Part shown: piece after piece, positions 10,121 through 23,100 of the stretch | Layout: each line of letters opens with the position of its first letter | Position numbering within the stretch: the stretch's first letter is position 1 | DNA from: PFJX01 sp044227325 | GTDB lineage: Bacteria; Pseudomonadota; Gammaproteobacteria; Burkholderiales; Thiobacillaceae | Direction: 5' to 3' | Length of the DNA stretch: 64,000 nucleotides | NCBI GenBank assembly: GCA_044227325.1 | Contig: JBGAFI010000003.1 | Location: forward strand, 62,001-126,000 | Translations under genes and position numbers: made by a program | The notes under the pieces: model-generated | Told to the model about the DNA's origin: nothing | What the model saw: only the letters and a program-made list of their open reading frames with translations | Databases searched by the model: none

Positions 10121-12037
10121 TCATTCTACCGGGGTCTTTTCCACGGGGCTCGCGCCCGGATAGCGGATTCCCTCCACCAGGGCGCGGATCGCCGCGTCGG
10201 GCTTGGGCGTGGCGAGGCTGACCAGGACGATGGTCAGCATGCCCATCGGAATGCCGAACACGCCCGCGGAGATGTCGGTGATGCCCCACCATTTCTCCAT
10301 GTCGAAGAACTTCACGCCGAGCAGGTAATAGAGGGTGGTGCCCAGGCCCGCGAGCATGCCGGCCACCGCGCCCTGGCGCGTGGCGCGGCGCCAGAAGATG
10401 CCCAGCACCAGTGCCGGGAAGAAGCAGGCGCCGGCGATGGAGAAGGCCCAGGCGACCATGGAGAGGATGGTGTCGGGGCGCAGGGAGGCGGCCCAGGCGG
10501 CGATCACCGCGACCACGAGCAGCAGGGATTTGGAGATGGCGACCCGGCGCGCGGTGGAGGCGGCGGGGTCGATCATGCGGAAATAGACGTCGTGGGACAG
10601 GGCGTTGGCGATGGTCAGCAACAGGCCGTCGGCGGTGGACAGGGCCGCCGCGAGGCCGCCCGCCGCGACCAGCCCGGCGACCACATAGGGCAGGCCGGCG
10701 ATCTCCGGCGTGGCGAGCACGATGACGTCCGGGTCCAGGGTCAGTTCCGCGAGTTGCAGGATGCCGTCCCGGTTGATGTCCTCCACCGCGACTAGGCCCA
10801 CGCGGCTCCAGGACGCCACCCAGGACGGCAGTTCGGCGATGGCGGTGCCGATGACGTTGGTGTAGACCTCGTATTTCGCGAACACCGCGTAGGCCGGCGC
10901 GGTGAAGTACAGCAGGAAGATGAAGAACAGGGACCAGAACACGGATTCCCGCGCCTCCCGCACCGAGGGCGTGGTGTAGTAGCGCATCAGCACATGGGGC
11001 AGCGCCGCCGTGCCCACCATGAGGCAGAAGGTGAGGGCGAGGAAATTCAGGCGCGCCTCGTTGCGCTGGGCTTCGTTCGCGCCGGGGAAGGCCTCGGCAT
11101 GGGGCGCGGGCGGCTGGGCCTTCTCCTGGGCGCTCCGCATGTCCCTTTGCCATTGGCCGCGCTGGTCCGGCGACGCCGCCGGCGTGTCGCGCAGGCGCGC
11201 CTCCAAGTCCACGGCGCGTTGCGCGTAGGCCGCGCGCGCCTCGCCCTGGGCCGGGTCGGCCTGGAGCACCCGTTCCCGCTCCGCCAGATCCTGCATCACC
11301 GTGCCATACACCAGTTGCGGCACCGGCACGCTGGTGATCTTGTAGGACATGAACACCACCGGCACCAGGTAGGCGATGATCAGAATGATGTACTGGGCCA
11401 CCTGGGTCCAGGTCACCGCGCGCATGCCGCCCAGGAAGGAGCACACCAGGATGCCGGCCAGCCCGACGAACACGCCGGTCTCGAAGGCGATGCCGAGGAA
11501 GCGGCTGGTGATGATGCCGACCCCGTAGATCTGGGCCGTGACATAGGTGAAGGAGGCGAGGATCGCCCCCGCGACGGCGATGGAACGGGCCAGGTTGCCG
11601 CCGTAGCGGGCGCCGATGAAATCCGGGATGGTGAACTGGCCGAACTTGCGCAGATAGGGCGCCAGCAGCAGCGCCACCAGCACGTAGCCGCCGGTCCAGC
11701 CCATGACGAAGGCGAGGCCGTCGTAGCCCTTGGCGTAGAGGGTGCCGGCCAGGCCGATGAAGGAGGCCGCGCTCATCCAGTCCGCCGCCGTCGCCATGCC
11801 GTTGTAGATCGCCGGCACGCGCCGGCCGGCCACGTAGAACTCGTCCACGTCGGAGGTGCGGCAGATGAAGCCGATGCCCGCGTAGAGGGAGATGGTCGCG
11901 GCCATGAACACCCAGCCGATCCACTTCTCCGGCAGGCCCATGAACTCCGCCACCGCCAGCGTGAACAGGAACAGGACGAAGCTGCCGGTATAGAAGCTGT
12001 AGTAGCGGAACAGGTTGCGGAGGTAGACCTTCTTCAC
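10121..12037 (-). CDS. Sodium:solute symporter, VC_2705 (TIGR03648) type
   Basis: A polytopic inner-membrane protein of the SSS family, about 638 residues if started at GTG 12037 (VKKVYLRNLFRYYS); the frame is open to ATG 12148 but those 37 residues look non-coding, so the start is uncertain. ActP-like phrases include STADGLLLTIANALSHDVYF and MATAADWMSAASFIGLAG. Unusually long hydrophilic insert at about residues 245-310 (Ala/Arg/Gln-rich), and a perfect 12-residue EF-hand loop DINRDGILQLAE in a later loop. The substrate is unknown; relatives of ActP take acetate or other carboxylates with Na+. Confidence 0.85.
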   Translation of the reverse strand: MKKVYLRNLFRYYSFYTGSFVLFLFTLAVAEFMGLPEKWIGWVFMAATISLYAGIGFICRTSDVDEFYVAGRRVPAIYNGMATAADWMSAASFIGLAGTLYAKGYDGLAFVMGWTGGYVLVALLLAPYLRKFGQFTIPDFIGARYGGNLARSIAVAGAILASFTYVTAQIYGVGIITSRFLGIAFETGVFVGLAGILVCSFLGGMRAVTWTQVAQYIILIIAYLVPVVFMSYKITSVPVPQLVYGTVMQDLAERERVLQADPAQGEARAAYAQRAVDLEARLRDTPAASPDQRGQWQRDMRSAQEKAQPPAPHAEAFPGANEAQRNEARLNFLALTFCLMVGTAALPHVLMRYYTTPSVREARESVFWSLFFIFLLYFTAPAYAVFAKYEVYTNVIGTAIAELPSWVASWSRVGLVAVEDINRDGILQLAELTLDPDVIVLATPEIAGLPYVVAGLVAAGGLAAALSTADGLLLTIANALSHDVYFRMIDPAASTARRVAISKSLLLVVAVIAAWAASLRPDTILSMVAWAFSIAGACFFPALVLGIFWRRATRQGAVAGMLAGLGTTLYYLLGVKFFDMEKWWGITDISAGVFGIPMGMLTIVLVSLATPKPDAAIRALVEGIRYPGASPVEKTPVE

Positions 12038-12214
12038 CCGCTGGGACTCGCATCGGCCGGGAAATGCCCGGGATTGTAGATCGCCATGGCCCCGGGGATG
12101 CGCTGGGCAGCCGCTTATTGTCACTGTGAACGAGGTGAAGCGGTCCATGGGGCGGGCGGGACGGCAAACTGCCGGATCGCCGCGCCGCTTCTCGCCGCGC
12201 GCCGACGGTGTTTT

Positions 12215-14908
<2,694 letters not shown>

Positions 14909-14920
14909 GATCAGGCTTCC

Positions 14921-14950
14921 AAAAAAAAGCAGGCGACCGGAGTCGCCTGT
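14921..14950 (-). terminator. Intrinsic terminator or leader hairpin before the P-type ATPase
   Basis: On the minus strand an ACAGGCGAC-TCCG-GTCGCCTG hairpin is followed by eight T residues. It follows the ArsB/NhaD permease stop (15028) by about 78 nt and lies only 12 nt before the ATPase start, so it is either the terminator of the upstream operon or an attenuator for the ATPase. Confidence 0.85.
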
Positions 14951-15027
14951 AAAGCTGCTATCGCTCGTGCGCAGCTAAGCCCTGCTCAAGGGACTCGTAA
15001 AATCAGTCTAGCCGTTGGCCACCCCGC

Positions 15028-16368
15028 TCATAGATAGCGCCAGCCCACGTACAGGCTGGACACCAGGATGCTCATCAACATGAGCGGGAAGGCCGCCAAC
15101 ATGAACGGCAGGAAACGGATGGGGTGGCCGGCGCGCTCGGCGAAGCCGGCCACCACCAGGTTCGCGGAGGCGCCCACCAGGCTGCCGTTGCCGCCCAGGC
15201 AGGCGCCCAGGGCCAGGGACCACCAGAGGACATTGAGGTTTTCCGCGCCCACCACCGGGCCCAGGTTCTGGATCACGGGAATCATGGTGGCGACGAAGGG
15301 GATGTTGTCCACCACTGCGGAGATGATCGCCGAGGCCCAGAGGATCAGGTAGGCGGTGCCGGCCAGTTCGCCACCGGTGAAGGCCACCAACTGTTCGGCC
15401 AGGATCTTCAGGGCGCCGGCTTTTTCCACGCCGGTCACCACCACGAACAGGCCGATGAAGAAGAAGATGGTGACCCATTCCACCTCGGCGAAGCTCTTGT
15501 GCACCTGCTCCGACTGGTGTTCCGCGTCCTGGCCGAAGGCGCGCAGCAGCAGCAGCAGGGCGGCGCCGGTCATGGCCACGGTGGCGGGCTCCAGACCCAG
15601 GTTGTGGGCGAAGACGAATCCGGAGATGGTGAGGGCGATGACCGCCAGGGACTGCTTCAGCAGTTTCATGTCGGTGATGGCGGCGCGCTCGTCGAAGGCC
15701 ATGACCTGGGCGCGCAGTTCCAGGCTGGCGCTGAGTTTGCGGCCCCAGAACCACCAGAACGGGATCAGGGTCAGCCCCAGCACCACCAGGGCCACGGGCG
15801 CCAGGTTGAAGACGAAGTCGTTGAAGGTGAGCCCCACCGCCGAGCCGATCATGATGTTGGGCGGATCGCCGATCAGGGTCGCGGTGCCGCCGACGTTCGA
15901 GGCGAAGATGATGGCGAACATGAAGGGATAGGGACTCAGACGCAGGGCGTCGGTGATCAGCAGCGCGACCGGCGCCACCAGCAGGACCGTGGTGACGTTG
16001 TCGAGCAGGGCGGAGAACAGGGCGGTGACCAGGGCCAGCATGACCATCAGGCCCCAGGGATCGGCCTTGACCAGCTTCGCCGACTTCACCGCCACATACT
16101 GGAACACGCCGCTTTTCTGGGTGATGGCGACGATGACCATCATGCCGGTGAGCAGGCCGATGGTATTGAAATCGATGCCGGCGAAGGCCTCGTTCTGGTG
16201 CAACACGCCGGTCAGGATCATGACCCCGGCGCCAAGCAGGGCGATGATGGCCCGGTTGATGCGCTCGGTGACGATGACGGCGTAGGTCGCGACGAAGACG
16301 CTCAAGGCGACCACCAGGGGCGACCAGCCCAGGATGACTTGCCCGACATGGGATGCGGCGCCGTGCAT
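15028..16368 (-). CDS. ArsB/NhaD-family ion transporter
   Basis: A 446-residue polytopic permease of the ion transporter (IT) superfamily. Characteristic re-entrant phrases appear twice: SALLDNVTTVLLVAPVALLI and SAVVDNIPFVATMIPVIQN, plus GGTATLIGDPPNIMIGS and GGNGSLVGASANLVVAG. These Asp-Asn motifs are shared by NhaD Na+/H+ antiporters, ArsB and the P protein. It starts 1 nt after the CBS-domain gene stop, so the two are co-translated. Na+/H+ antiport is the most likely role given the neighbours, but arsenite or anion transport is not excluded. Confidence 0.85.
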   Translation of the reverse strand: MHGAASHVGQVILGWSPLVVALSVFVATYAVIVTERINRAIIALLGAGVMILTGVLHQNEAFAGIDFNTIGLLTGMMVIVAITQKSGVFQYVAVKSAKLVKADPWGLMVMLALVTALFSALLDNVTTVLLVAPVALLITDALRLSPYPFMFAIIFASNVGGTATLIGDPPNIMIGSAVGLTFNDFVFNLAPVALVVLGLTLIPFWWFWGRKLSASLELRAQVMAFDERAAITDMKLLKQSLAVIALTISGFVFAHNLGLEPATVAMTGAALLLLLRAFGQDAEHQSEQVHKSFAEVEWVTIFFFIGLFVVVTGVEKAGALKILAEQLVAFTGGELAGTAYLILWASAIISAVVDNIPFVATMIPVIQNLGPVVGAENLNVLWWSLALGACLGGNGSLVGASANLVVAGFAERAGHPIRFLPFMLAAFPLMLMSILVSSLYVGWRYL

Positions 16369-16369
16369 C

Positions 16370-16834
16370 TCAGTTCGTCTCCGCCTCGTTGGCCAGGTAG
16401 GCCAGCATGGAGCGGGCGCTCAGCACGCCCGCCAGGAAACCGTCGGCATCCAGCACCGGCAAGGGGCCCTGGCTGCGCGACAACATCAGGGCGGACTCCA
16501 TGATCGGCGTGTTGGTGCGCAGCACGGCGCCGGAAGCCTCCACCAGCGAAGCGGCGGGGAAAGCGGCGATTTCCCGGAAATGGGACAGGAGCATGGGCAG
16601 GGCGTCACCCGCGAAGGCGAGGTCGTCCAGGCCGTGGGACATCCGCGCCGAGGCCGGGACGACACGGCGCAACAGGCTCTGAACGCTGACCAGACCGGCG
16701 AAACGGCCATCCTTCCCGCGCAGCGCCACGTGGTTGATGCGCTGTTCCAGCATGTGGCGCAGCACCTCGCGCGCCGAGGTATCGGCGGAGATGCTGAGGG
16801 GTGACGGCCCGAAAGCCAGCGCGCGCAGGGTCAT
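16370..16834 (-). CDS. CBS-domain protein
   Basis: About 154 residues from ATG 16834 (MTLRALAFGPSPLSISADTS), with two CBS motifs: residues ~15-60 (AREVLRHMLEQRINHVALRG, then DGRFAGLVS) and ~100-145 (ending GFLAGVLSARSMLAYL). An in-frame ATG at 16876 would add 14 residues. CBS pairs bind adenosyl nucleotides and regulate partner transporters or enzymes. It is immediately upstream of, and probably controls, the ArsB/NhaD permease. Confidence 0.85.
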   Translation of the reverse strand: MTLRALAFGPSPLSISADTSAREVLRHMLEQRINHVALRGKDGRFAGLVSVQSLLRRVVPASARMSHGLDDLAFAGDALPMLLSHFREIAAFPAASLVEASGAVLRTNTPIMESALMLSRSQGPLPVLDADGFLAGVLSARSMLAYLANEAETN

Positions 16835-16941
16835 GGCTGAAAATTTTAGGAATGTCGGAAAATGGTAGGCGTCCAAATCCGAATAAGAATTGGCGACCGC
16901 GCGTAAGGGGAATACTTACAAAGCGATGGCGCAGTCCTGGA

Positions 16942-18150
16942 TCAGGTGGACAAAGCCCCGCCCCAGCGCCGATACATCCATTTCATGACAAAGGGCGGCA
17001 GCAGGGTGGTGAGGGCGATGACGATCACCATGCCCGCGTAGACCTGGTTGTCGAGTATCCCGCCGGCGCGGCCCAGCTCGGCAAAGATCAGTCCCACCTC
17101 GCCGCGCGGAATCATGGCGGTGCCGATGATGAAGCGGGTAGGCCAGTTTTCCCGGATCAACATGGCGCCGATCAGCTTGCCCAGCACCGCCGCCGCCAGC
17201 AGGGAGAGGGACAGCGCCCAGATGAAGCCCGAACTCCAGTCCACCTTGCGCAGGTTGAGGGAAAGCCCCACCATGACGAAAAAGATGGGCGTGAACAGAT
17301 GGACGATGGGCTTCATCTGGTGTTCCACCCGCTCGGCGAAGGCCGGGTCGGCGTGCAGCGCGGCGCCGAAGGGCAGGAAGAAGCGGCGCGACAGGGCGAG
17401 GCCGGCGGCGAAGCCGCCCAGCAGTTCCGGCGCGCCGACCGCATGGGCCAGCCAGGCGAAGAACAGCACCAGCGAGACCATGGTGGTGGGAACCAGGCCC
17501 GGCACCTCGCTGATCGCGTCGAAGCGCTTGATGACCACCGAGATCAGCTTGGCCGCCGGGGCGGCCAACACGAAGAACAGGCCGACGAACAGCAGCACCT
17601 TGCCCACGTTGACCAGGCTCACGCCGCCGCCGATGGAGAACTCGTACAACAGCGCCAGCAGCATGACCCCCAGCACGTCGTCCAGCACCGCCGCGCCCAG
17701 CACGATGCGCCCCTCGCCGCTGTCCTGGCGTTTCAGGTCGGTCAGGACGCGCACGGTGATGCCGATGCTGGTGGCGGTCAGGGTGCCGCCGATGAACAGG
17801 GCGGGCAGCAGGGGCAGGCCGAGCAACTGGTGGGCGATGGCGAAGCCGAACAGGAAGGGCAGCACGAAGCCGGCGATGGCGACGATGCCGGCGCGGCCGC
17901 CGGTGCGCGCGAGCGCGCGCACGTCGGTCTCCAGGCCCACCTCGAACAACAAGAGGATGATGCCGATCTCGGCCAGCAGGCGGATGATCTCGCCGGGTTC
18001 CAGCCAGCCGAACAGACTGGGGCCCAGCACCACGCCGGCGAGCAGCTCGCCGATGACGGATGGGGATTTGAAGCGGGTGGCCAGCTCCGCGAAGACGCGG
18101 GCCGCCAGCAGGATCAGCAGCAGCTGCAGCAGGTAGTCGGGTGCTTGCAT
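16942..18150 (-). CDS. Cation:proton antiporter, CPA2 family (NapA/KefB-like)
   Basis: A 402-residue integral membrane protein with about 12-13 helices of the Na+/H+ exchanger fold. The double-Asp motif GAAVLDDVLGVMLLAL near residue 165 is the ion-binding site of electrogenic NapA-type antiporters; FEVGLETDV and PRGEVGLIFAELG are further family motifs. There is no C-terminal TrkA-N domain, so it differs from KefB/KefC. It would exchange Na+ or K+ for protons. It lies in a same-strand series of ion transport genes. Confidence 0.9.
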   Translation of the reverse strand: MQAPDYLLQLLLILLAARVFAELATRFKSPSVIGELLAGVVLGPSLFGWLEPGEIIRLLAEIGIILLLFEVGLETDVRALARTGGRAGIVAIAGFVLPFLFGFAIAHQLLGLPLLPALFIGGTLTATSIGITVRVLTDLKRQDSGEGRIVLGAAVLDDVLGVMLLALLYEFSIGGGVSLVNVGKVLLFVGLFFVLAAPAAKLISVVIKRFDAISEVPGLVPTTMVSLVLFFAWLAHAVGAPELLGGFAAGLALSRRFFLPFGAALHADPAFAERVEHQMKPIVHLFTPIFFVMVGLSLNLRKVDWSSGFIWALSLSLLAAAVLGKLIGAMLIRENWPTRFIIGTAMIPRGEVGLIFAELGRAGGILDNQVYAGMVIVIALTTLLPPFVMKWMYRRWGGALST

Positions 18151-18181
18151 CGGCGAGCCGGTGTGGCCGTCGCTTCAGTGG

Positions 18182-18850
18182 CTAGTTTTTCTTCGACCAG
18201 TCCTTGATGCGTTCCGCGGCCCAGTCCCGCCCGCCCAGGCCGAACGCCAGGGCGAGGGCCAGCACGACGCCGCCGAAGACGATGGCGAAGGCGACGGTGA
18301 GCATGGTCGTGCCGATCTCCAACTGCTCCAAGGCCAGGAACAGGGCAAAGATCTGCACCGCGTACTCGCTGCCGGTGCTGACGGTCAGGGCGCCGGGAAA
18401 CTTGTTGTTGTTGAGCCAGGTGAAGACCAGACGGTTGATCAGCCGGGCGAACAGCGTGCCGAACACCAGGATGAGGACGGCGATCACCACCTTGGGCAGA
18501 TAGAGGATGACCTTGTTGGCCAGGCCGGCCACGGAGTCCAGGCCCAGGCTGTTGGCGGCGGACACGGCGACCACCAGCAGCACCAGCCAGTAGGTGGTGC
18601 CGGCGATGATGCCGGCCAGGGAAAGATCGACGCCGCCTTGCCGGATCAGGGCTTCCAGGCCGGATTTTTCCGCCATCGCGCCAAAGCCGAGGGCTTCCAG
18701 GCCTCGCTTGACGCCCGCGCGCAGAACGCGCGCCAGCAGCCAGCCCATGAGCAACAGAAGCAGGGCCGCCAGCAGTTTCGGCATGAACAGGGCGATCTGC
18801 CCCCAGAAGGTTTGCAGGGAGGTCAGGAAAAGATCGATCTGGGTGTCCAT
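18182..18850 (-). CDS. MscS-like conserved TM-helix protein
   Basis: A 222-residue membrane protein with about five helices and two copies of the conserved TM helix motif (PF05552 type): LPKLLAALLLLLMGWLLARVL and LPKVVIAVLILVFGTLFARLI. These occur in MscS-related channels such as CmpX, but there is no C-terminal MscS beta domain. It probably responds to membrane tension or is a minimal channel; unproven. It is 9 nt from the MarR-family gene upstream. Confidence 0.8.
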   Translation of the reverse strand: MDTQIDLFLTSLQTFWGQIALFMPKLLAALLLLLMGWLLARVLRAGVKRGLEALGFGAMAEKSGLEALIRQGGVDLSLAGIIAGTTYWLVLLVVAVSAANSLGLDSVAGLANKVILYLPKVVIAVLILVFGTLFARLINRLVFTWLNNNKFPGALTVSTGSEYAVQIFALFLALEQLEIGTTMLTVAFAIVFGGVVLALALAFGLGGRDWAAERIKDWSKKN

Positions 18851-18859
18851 GGCGGCCTC

Positions 18860-19474
18860 TTAAAAAGACGGGGAACGCGGATTCGTGGCGCTCGGGCCGG
18901 CAGGCGCCGACGTGCCGGGCGCGGCGGCGGGCGCCTGGCCGCCGGGGCGCAGCAGGTCGGCCATGGGTTGCAGGGCGGCGCGTTCCTCCCGGAACGGCAG
19001 GTGCTGGATCAGGTCGCCCATGGACTGGACCAGTTTGACCAGGGAATCGTCGGGCAGGCGGCCCATGGCGGCCTTGAGCACGCCTTGCCCGTATTGGGGC
19101 GAGGCGTCGGCGATGCGCTGGCCGTCGAAGGTGGGGAAGTAGACCGCGGGGTTTTCCGCCCCGCCCTCGGTGGACTGTTTCACCAGGCCGCGATTGATCA
19201 AGCCCTCGAGCAAGGCCTCGGCGCTGGTGCGCGGCAAGGCCAGGGATTTGGCCAGATCCACCGTGCGCAGCCCGGGGGTCTGCGTCAGTTCCCACAGCGC
19301 CCAGAGTTCGACGGCGCTGATGCCGTGGCGCGACTCGACCCATTCGGAGTGCCGCCGCACGGCATCCAGGGTCATGCGGAACATCTTGAGCGCGGCGAGT
19401 ATGGCTTCCTTGCGGCGCGCCCAGGCCACATCGGTATCTTGGGAGGGGTCGAGAAAGTGTTTGTTGGCATCCAT
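18860..19474 (-). CDS. MarR-family transcriptional regulator
   Basis: A 204-residue cytoplasmic protein with a winged helix-turn-helix core at about residues 50-130 (ISAVELWALWELTQTPGLRT, DLAKSLALPRTSAEALLEGL). The last ~30 residues are a Pro/Ala/Ser-rich tail not typical for MarR. It is 9 nt upstream of the MscS-like gene and may regulate this gene and the antiporter downstream. Ligand unknown. Confidence 0.82.
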   Translation of the reverse strand: MDANKHFLDPSQDTDVAWARRKEAILAALKMFRMTLDAVRRHSEWVESRHGISAVELWALWELTQTPGLRTVDLAKSLALPRTSAEALLEGLINRGLVKQSTEGGAENPAVYFPTFDGQRIADASPQYGQGVLKAAMGRLPDDSLVKLVQSMGDLIQHLPFREERAALQPMADLLRPGGQAPAAAPGTSAPAGPSATNPRSPSF

Positions 19475-19570
19475 GACCGGGCATTGTCGATGGATGGAGT
19501 CGGAATTAAATTGGCTTAGTCACGTAAGGGGATCACGTACGCGGCTTGACCGGCGCGGTGGTTCCGTCGC

Positions 19571-20176
19571 CTAGCCGGCGCCCTCGAGGCACATGCGCAC
19601 CAGTTCCGGCACGCTGCGCGCCTGCATCTTTTCCATCATGCGGGATTTGAACACTTCCACGGTGCGCGGGCTGATGCCCAGCAGGGCGGCGATTTCCCGG
19701 TTGGGCTTGCCGGCGACCACCAGGTCCATGACCTGCCGTTCCCTTTCCGAGAGGCGCTCCATGCGGGCGGCGAGTTCCGCCGAGCGGGACTGGACCGCGT
19801 ACAGGCGGCTGTCGTGCACGATGGCCTCGTCCACGGCCGCGAGCAGCGCGGCTTCCTCATAGGGTTTTTCCAGGAAATCGATGGCGCCACCCTTCAGGGC
19901 GGCGCGGGCGTGGGCCAGATCGCCATGGCCGGTGAGGAAGACGATGGGCAGGGTGTTGCCGCGCTCGGCCAGGGCGCGCTGCAGGGCCAGGCCGTCCATG
20001 CCGCCCATGCGCAGATCCAGCAGCAGGCAGCCGCGCCAGTCGGGTTGCCAGGCTTGCAGGCAGTCTTCCGCGCTGGCGAAGGCGCGAGTGCGGTAGCCGC
20101 GGAAATTCAACAACAGGGCGAGGGAGTCGCGTACCGCTTCGTCGTCGTCGACGATGGTGATGAGCACATCGGTCAT
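19571..20176 (-). CDS. FixJ/NarL-type response regulator (orphan)
   Basis: A 201-residue response regulator. The receiver domain (about 4-118) has the acidic pocket (VDDDEAVRD), phospho-acceptor Asp in LLLDLRMGGMDG and the Lys of LEKPYEE. The C-terminal LuxR/FixJ HTH (about 135-195) reads LSERERQVMDLVVAGKPNRE and ends SRTVEVFKSRMM-like. No histidine kinase is adjacent. Its ATG (20176) overlaps the stop of the AddA-like helicase (ATGA), so the two are translationally coupled, an unusual pairing. Confidence 0.9.
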   Translation of the reverse strand: MTDVLITIVDDDEAVRDSLALLLNFRGYRTRAFASAEDCLQAWQPDWRGCLLLDLRMGGMDGLALQRALAERGNTLPIVFLTGHGDLAHARAALKGGAIDFLEKPYEEAALLAAVDEAIVHDSRLYAVQSRSAELAARMERLSERERQVMDLVVAGKPNREIAALLGISPRTVEVFKSRMMEKMQARSVPELVRMCLEGAG

Positions 20177-23100
20177 GGGGTCGATTCCGTGGTTTGCGTC
20201 GAATCATGACCGATGCCATCGTCCGCTTCCACCCAATGCAGACGGCCGTCGCCGAACACCAGGACGATGCGCACGGTTTTTCCGGGATACAGGGCCAGGG
20301 CGGCGGCCCGGTAGCCGGCCATCTGGGCGAGATGGGGTTCCGCCCGGCGCGCGAGGTCGGGTTCGTTCAGGCCGCCGGTCTTGTAGTCCAGCACCCAGAC
20401 CTCGGACTCGAATTCCACCAGTCGGTCGATGCGCGCGGCGCGGCCGGAGGGATCGATGAACTCCATTTCGTTCAAGGCGGAGAGATGAAGCGCGGGATCG
20501 AAAGCGGCCGTCAGTTCCGGCAGATCGAGGATGCGCCGGGCCATGGCGCGGGTCCGCTCCGCCACGGTCTCGTCCAGGGCCAGGCGGGCGCGCAATGCGG
20601 CCTCGTCGCGGCCGTCCGTGAGACCTTCCAGCCAGGCGTGCACCAGGATGCCGAAATCCGCCTCCGGGCCGGCGGGCTCCAGCCTGCTGCCAACCGGCGG
20701 GATTTCCCCCGGCGGCGATGCGGCGAGCGGGGCGGATGTCGCGGAATCCGCGCCACTGGGCGAAACGGAAGCGAGGGCGGCGGACCAGCGCATTTCCGGC
20801 AAGCCCGCCATCTCCGCCCGCGCCAGCGCGTCCCGCGCCTGGGCCAGCCAGGCGCCTTCCTTGCCGTCGTCCGTGCCGGAGACGAACAAGGCCTGGCGCG
20901 CCCGGGTCATGGCCACGTAGAGCAGGTTCAGACGTTCCCGCTCCGCCTGGTTCTTCTCCCGTTCGAACAGGGCGTCCCGGCCCGGCCCGCGCCATTCCGA
21001 ACCGCCGTGCAGCGAGAAGTGGATCGGTCGGTCGGATTCCGGCGGCCAGTCCACCGCCACGCCGAAACTCGCGTCGCGGCCGTCCGCCTGGTCCGCCTTG
21101 ATCAGGAACACCACGGGCGCTTCCAAACCCTTGGCGCCGTGGATGGTGAGCATGCGCACGACGTCGCCGTTCGCCGCCGGCGGTTCGTCCGGACCGTCCA
21201 GGCCGGCCTTGTCGCGCAGTTGCCGCAATTCGTCCAGAAAGCGCGGTAGGCTGGGATAGCGGCCGCCCGAGAGGGCGAGGGACAGTCCCAGGAAACCGTC
21301 CAGGTTGGCCAATGCCGCGGCGCGCAGCCGCTCCGGCAGAGCCTGGCGGTAACGGGCCGGAATGTCGCCTTCGTGAAAAATGCGATCCAGCAGATCGTGT
21401 ACCGGCAGCGTGCCGACCAGACCGCGCCAGCGTGCCAGCAGGTTCGCGGCCCGCCGCGCATGGACCGGCGCGTCGGCCGCCTGCGCCCATTGTTGCAGTC
21501 GCTCCCACCAGGCGCCCGCGCCGCGCGCAAGGCTTTGCAGATCCGGGTCCGAGCAGGCGAAGACGGGCGATTTCAGGCAATGGGCCAGACTCAAATCGTC
21601 CAGGGGCGAGACCAGAACCGTGAGCAGGGCGCCGAGGTCGCTGGCCTCCAGGGTATCCAGCAGGCCGCCGCGCCGGTCGCTGACATGGGGAATGCCGGCA
21701 TGCTTGAAGGCTTCCTCGAAGACCTCCAGGTCCGCGCGCTTGGCATACAGCACCAGGATGTCGGAAAAGCGCGCGGGCCGGCCGCCGTCGTCGTCCAGGT
21801 TCAGTCTGCCCACCACATCGAGGATACGGTTCGCGACCCAGGCGGCCTCGTCCGCGCGCTTGTGGGGTTGGGTGGGGGGCGGGAACGCCAAGGGATTGCG
21901 GAAGGGGATGGCGGCGATTTCGGCGGCGTCCACCGGCGCGGCATGCAGTTCGCACCAGCCTGGCAAGCCGGTCTGATGCGCGCTATGCGGGACAAAACCC
22001 GGGTAATCGGCCCGCTCCGTGAACAGGGCGTTCAGCCATGCCACAACGCGGGGCGCGCAACGCCGGGTTTCGTTCTGGGGAAAACGGCGCGCGGCGAAGT
22101 TGCGCTCCAACCATGTCGCCGCCGCTTCGAACAGGCGCGGCTCCGCGCGCCGGAAGCGGTAGATGGACTGTTTGGGATCGCCCACCATGAACACGGTCGG
22201 CCGCTGGGCATCGGCCCCGTAGGCCTCCAGCCAGCCGCGCAGGATGCGCCATTGCAGCGGATTGGTGTCCTGGAACTCGTCCAGCAACACATGCTTCCAG
22301 CGGGCATCCAGCTTCATCTGGATCGCGGCGGCGGCCTCCTCGTCGGCGAGCAGCTTGGCCGCTTCCAGTTCACCGTCGCTGAAATCCAGTCCGCCTCTTT
22401 CCAGTTTCAATTGCTGATAAGTATCCAGATAAGCCTGGCCGACCATGAGGCCAAGGCGGTTGAGGCGCAAAGCGCGTTGCTCGGCTAGACCATGCTGCGT
22501 ATCCAGAACCCGTTCGCCCAGGAACCGGTGCAGCTCCAGATAGCGGGCGGCGCCCTCGCTGCCCAGCCGCTTGTCCATTTCCTTGCCGGGTTTGCGCACC
22601 AGGATCGTGTTCTTTTGAGTCAGAAAAACCGAGCGCAAGGATGCAAATATCTCCCGGGCACCGTCTTGCTCATGGGCGGTGTCAAATGAGGGGGGAACCC
22701 CATTCATCAAGCCAAGGCTGCCTTCCAATGCCGCCGCCCGCTCCAGATATCCCTTCAGACCCGCCGCACCGTTGCGGGCGAGCAATTCCAGATATTCCCG
22801 ACATGCCGCGGCGAATCCGGGCACGGTGAACAAATCCGCGATGACGTCGCTGCCCTCGCTCACGCCCAGCAGAGATTCCAGATCCTCTTGGGCCGCGGCC
22901 AAAGGATCGCTTTTGCCCAAACCCGCCGCCCACCATTCCGCGCGCCGGGCCATCAGCCCATCCAGCAGTTTGCGCAGGCTGTCCAGAGTGAGTTCCCCGG
23001 CCAACTCGGCGAAGGCGGCTTCCACGCCGCCGCCCCGGTCGCCGCCGAGCTTCTCGACGAAGGCATGCCAAGTCTCCTCCCGCAACAACACCGCGTCTTC

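Noticed and set aside
14951..15027. yybP-ykoY (Mn2+) or guanidine-type riboswitch before the P-type ATPase
   Set aside because: Pairing is present in the leader, but I could not find the conserved core sequences of either class; kept only as a possible attenuator.
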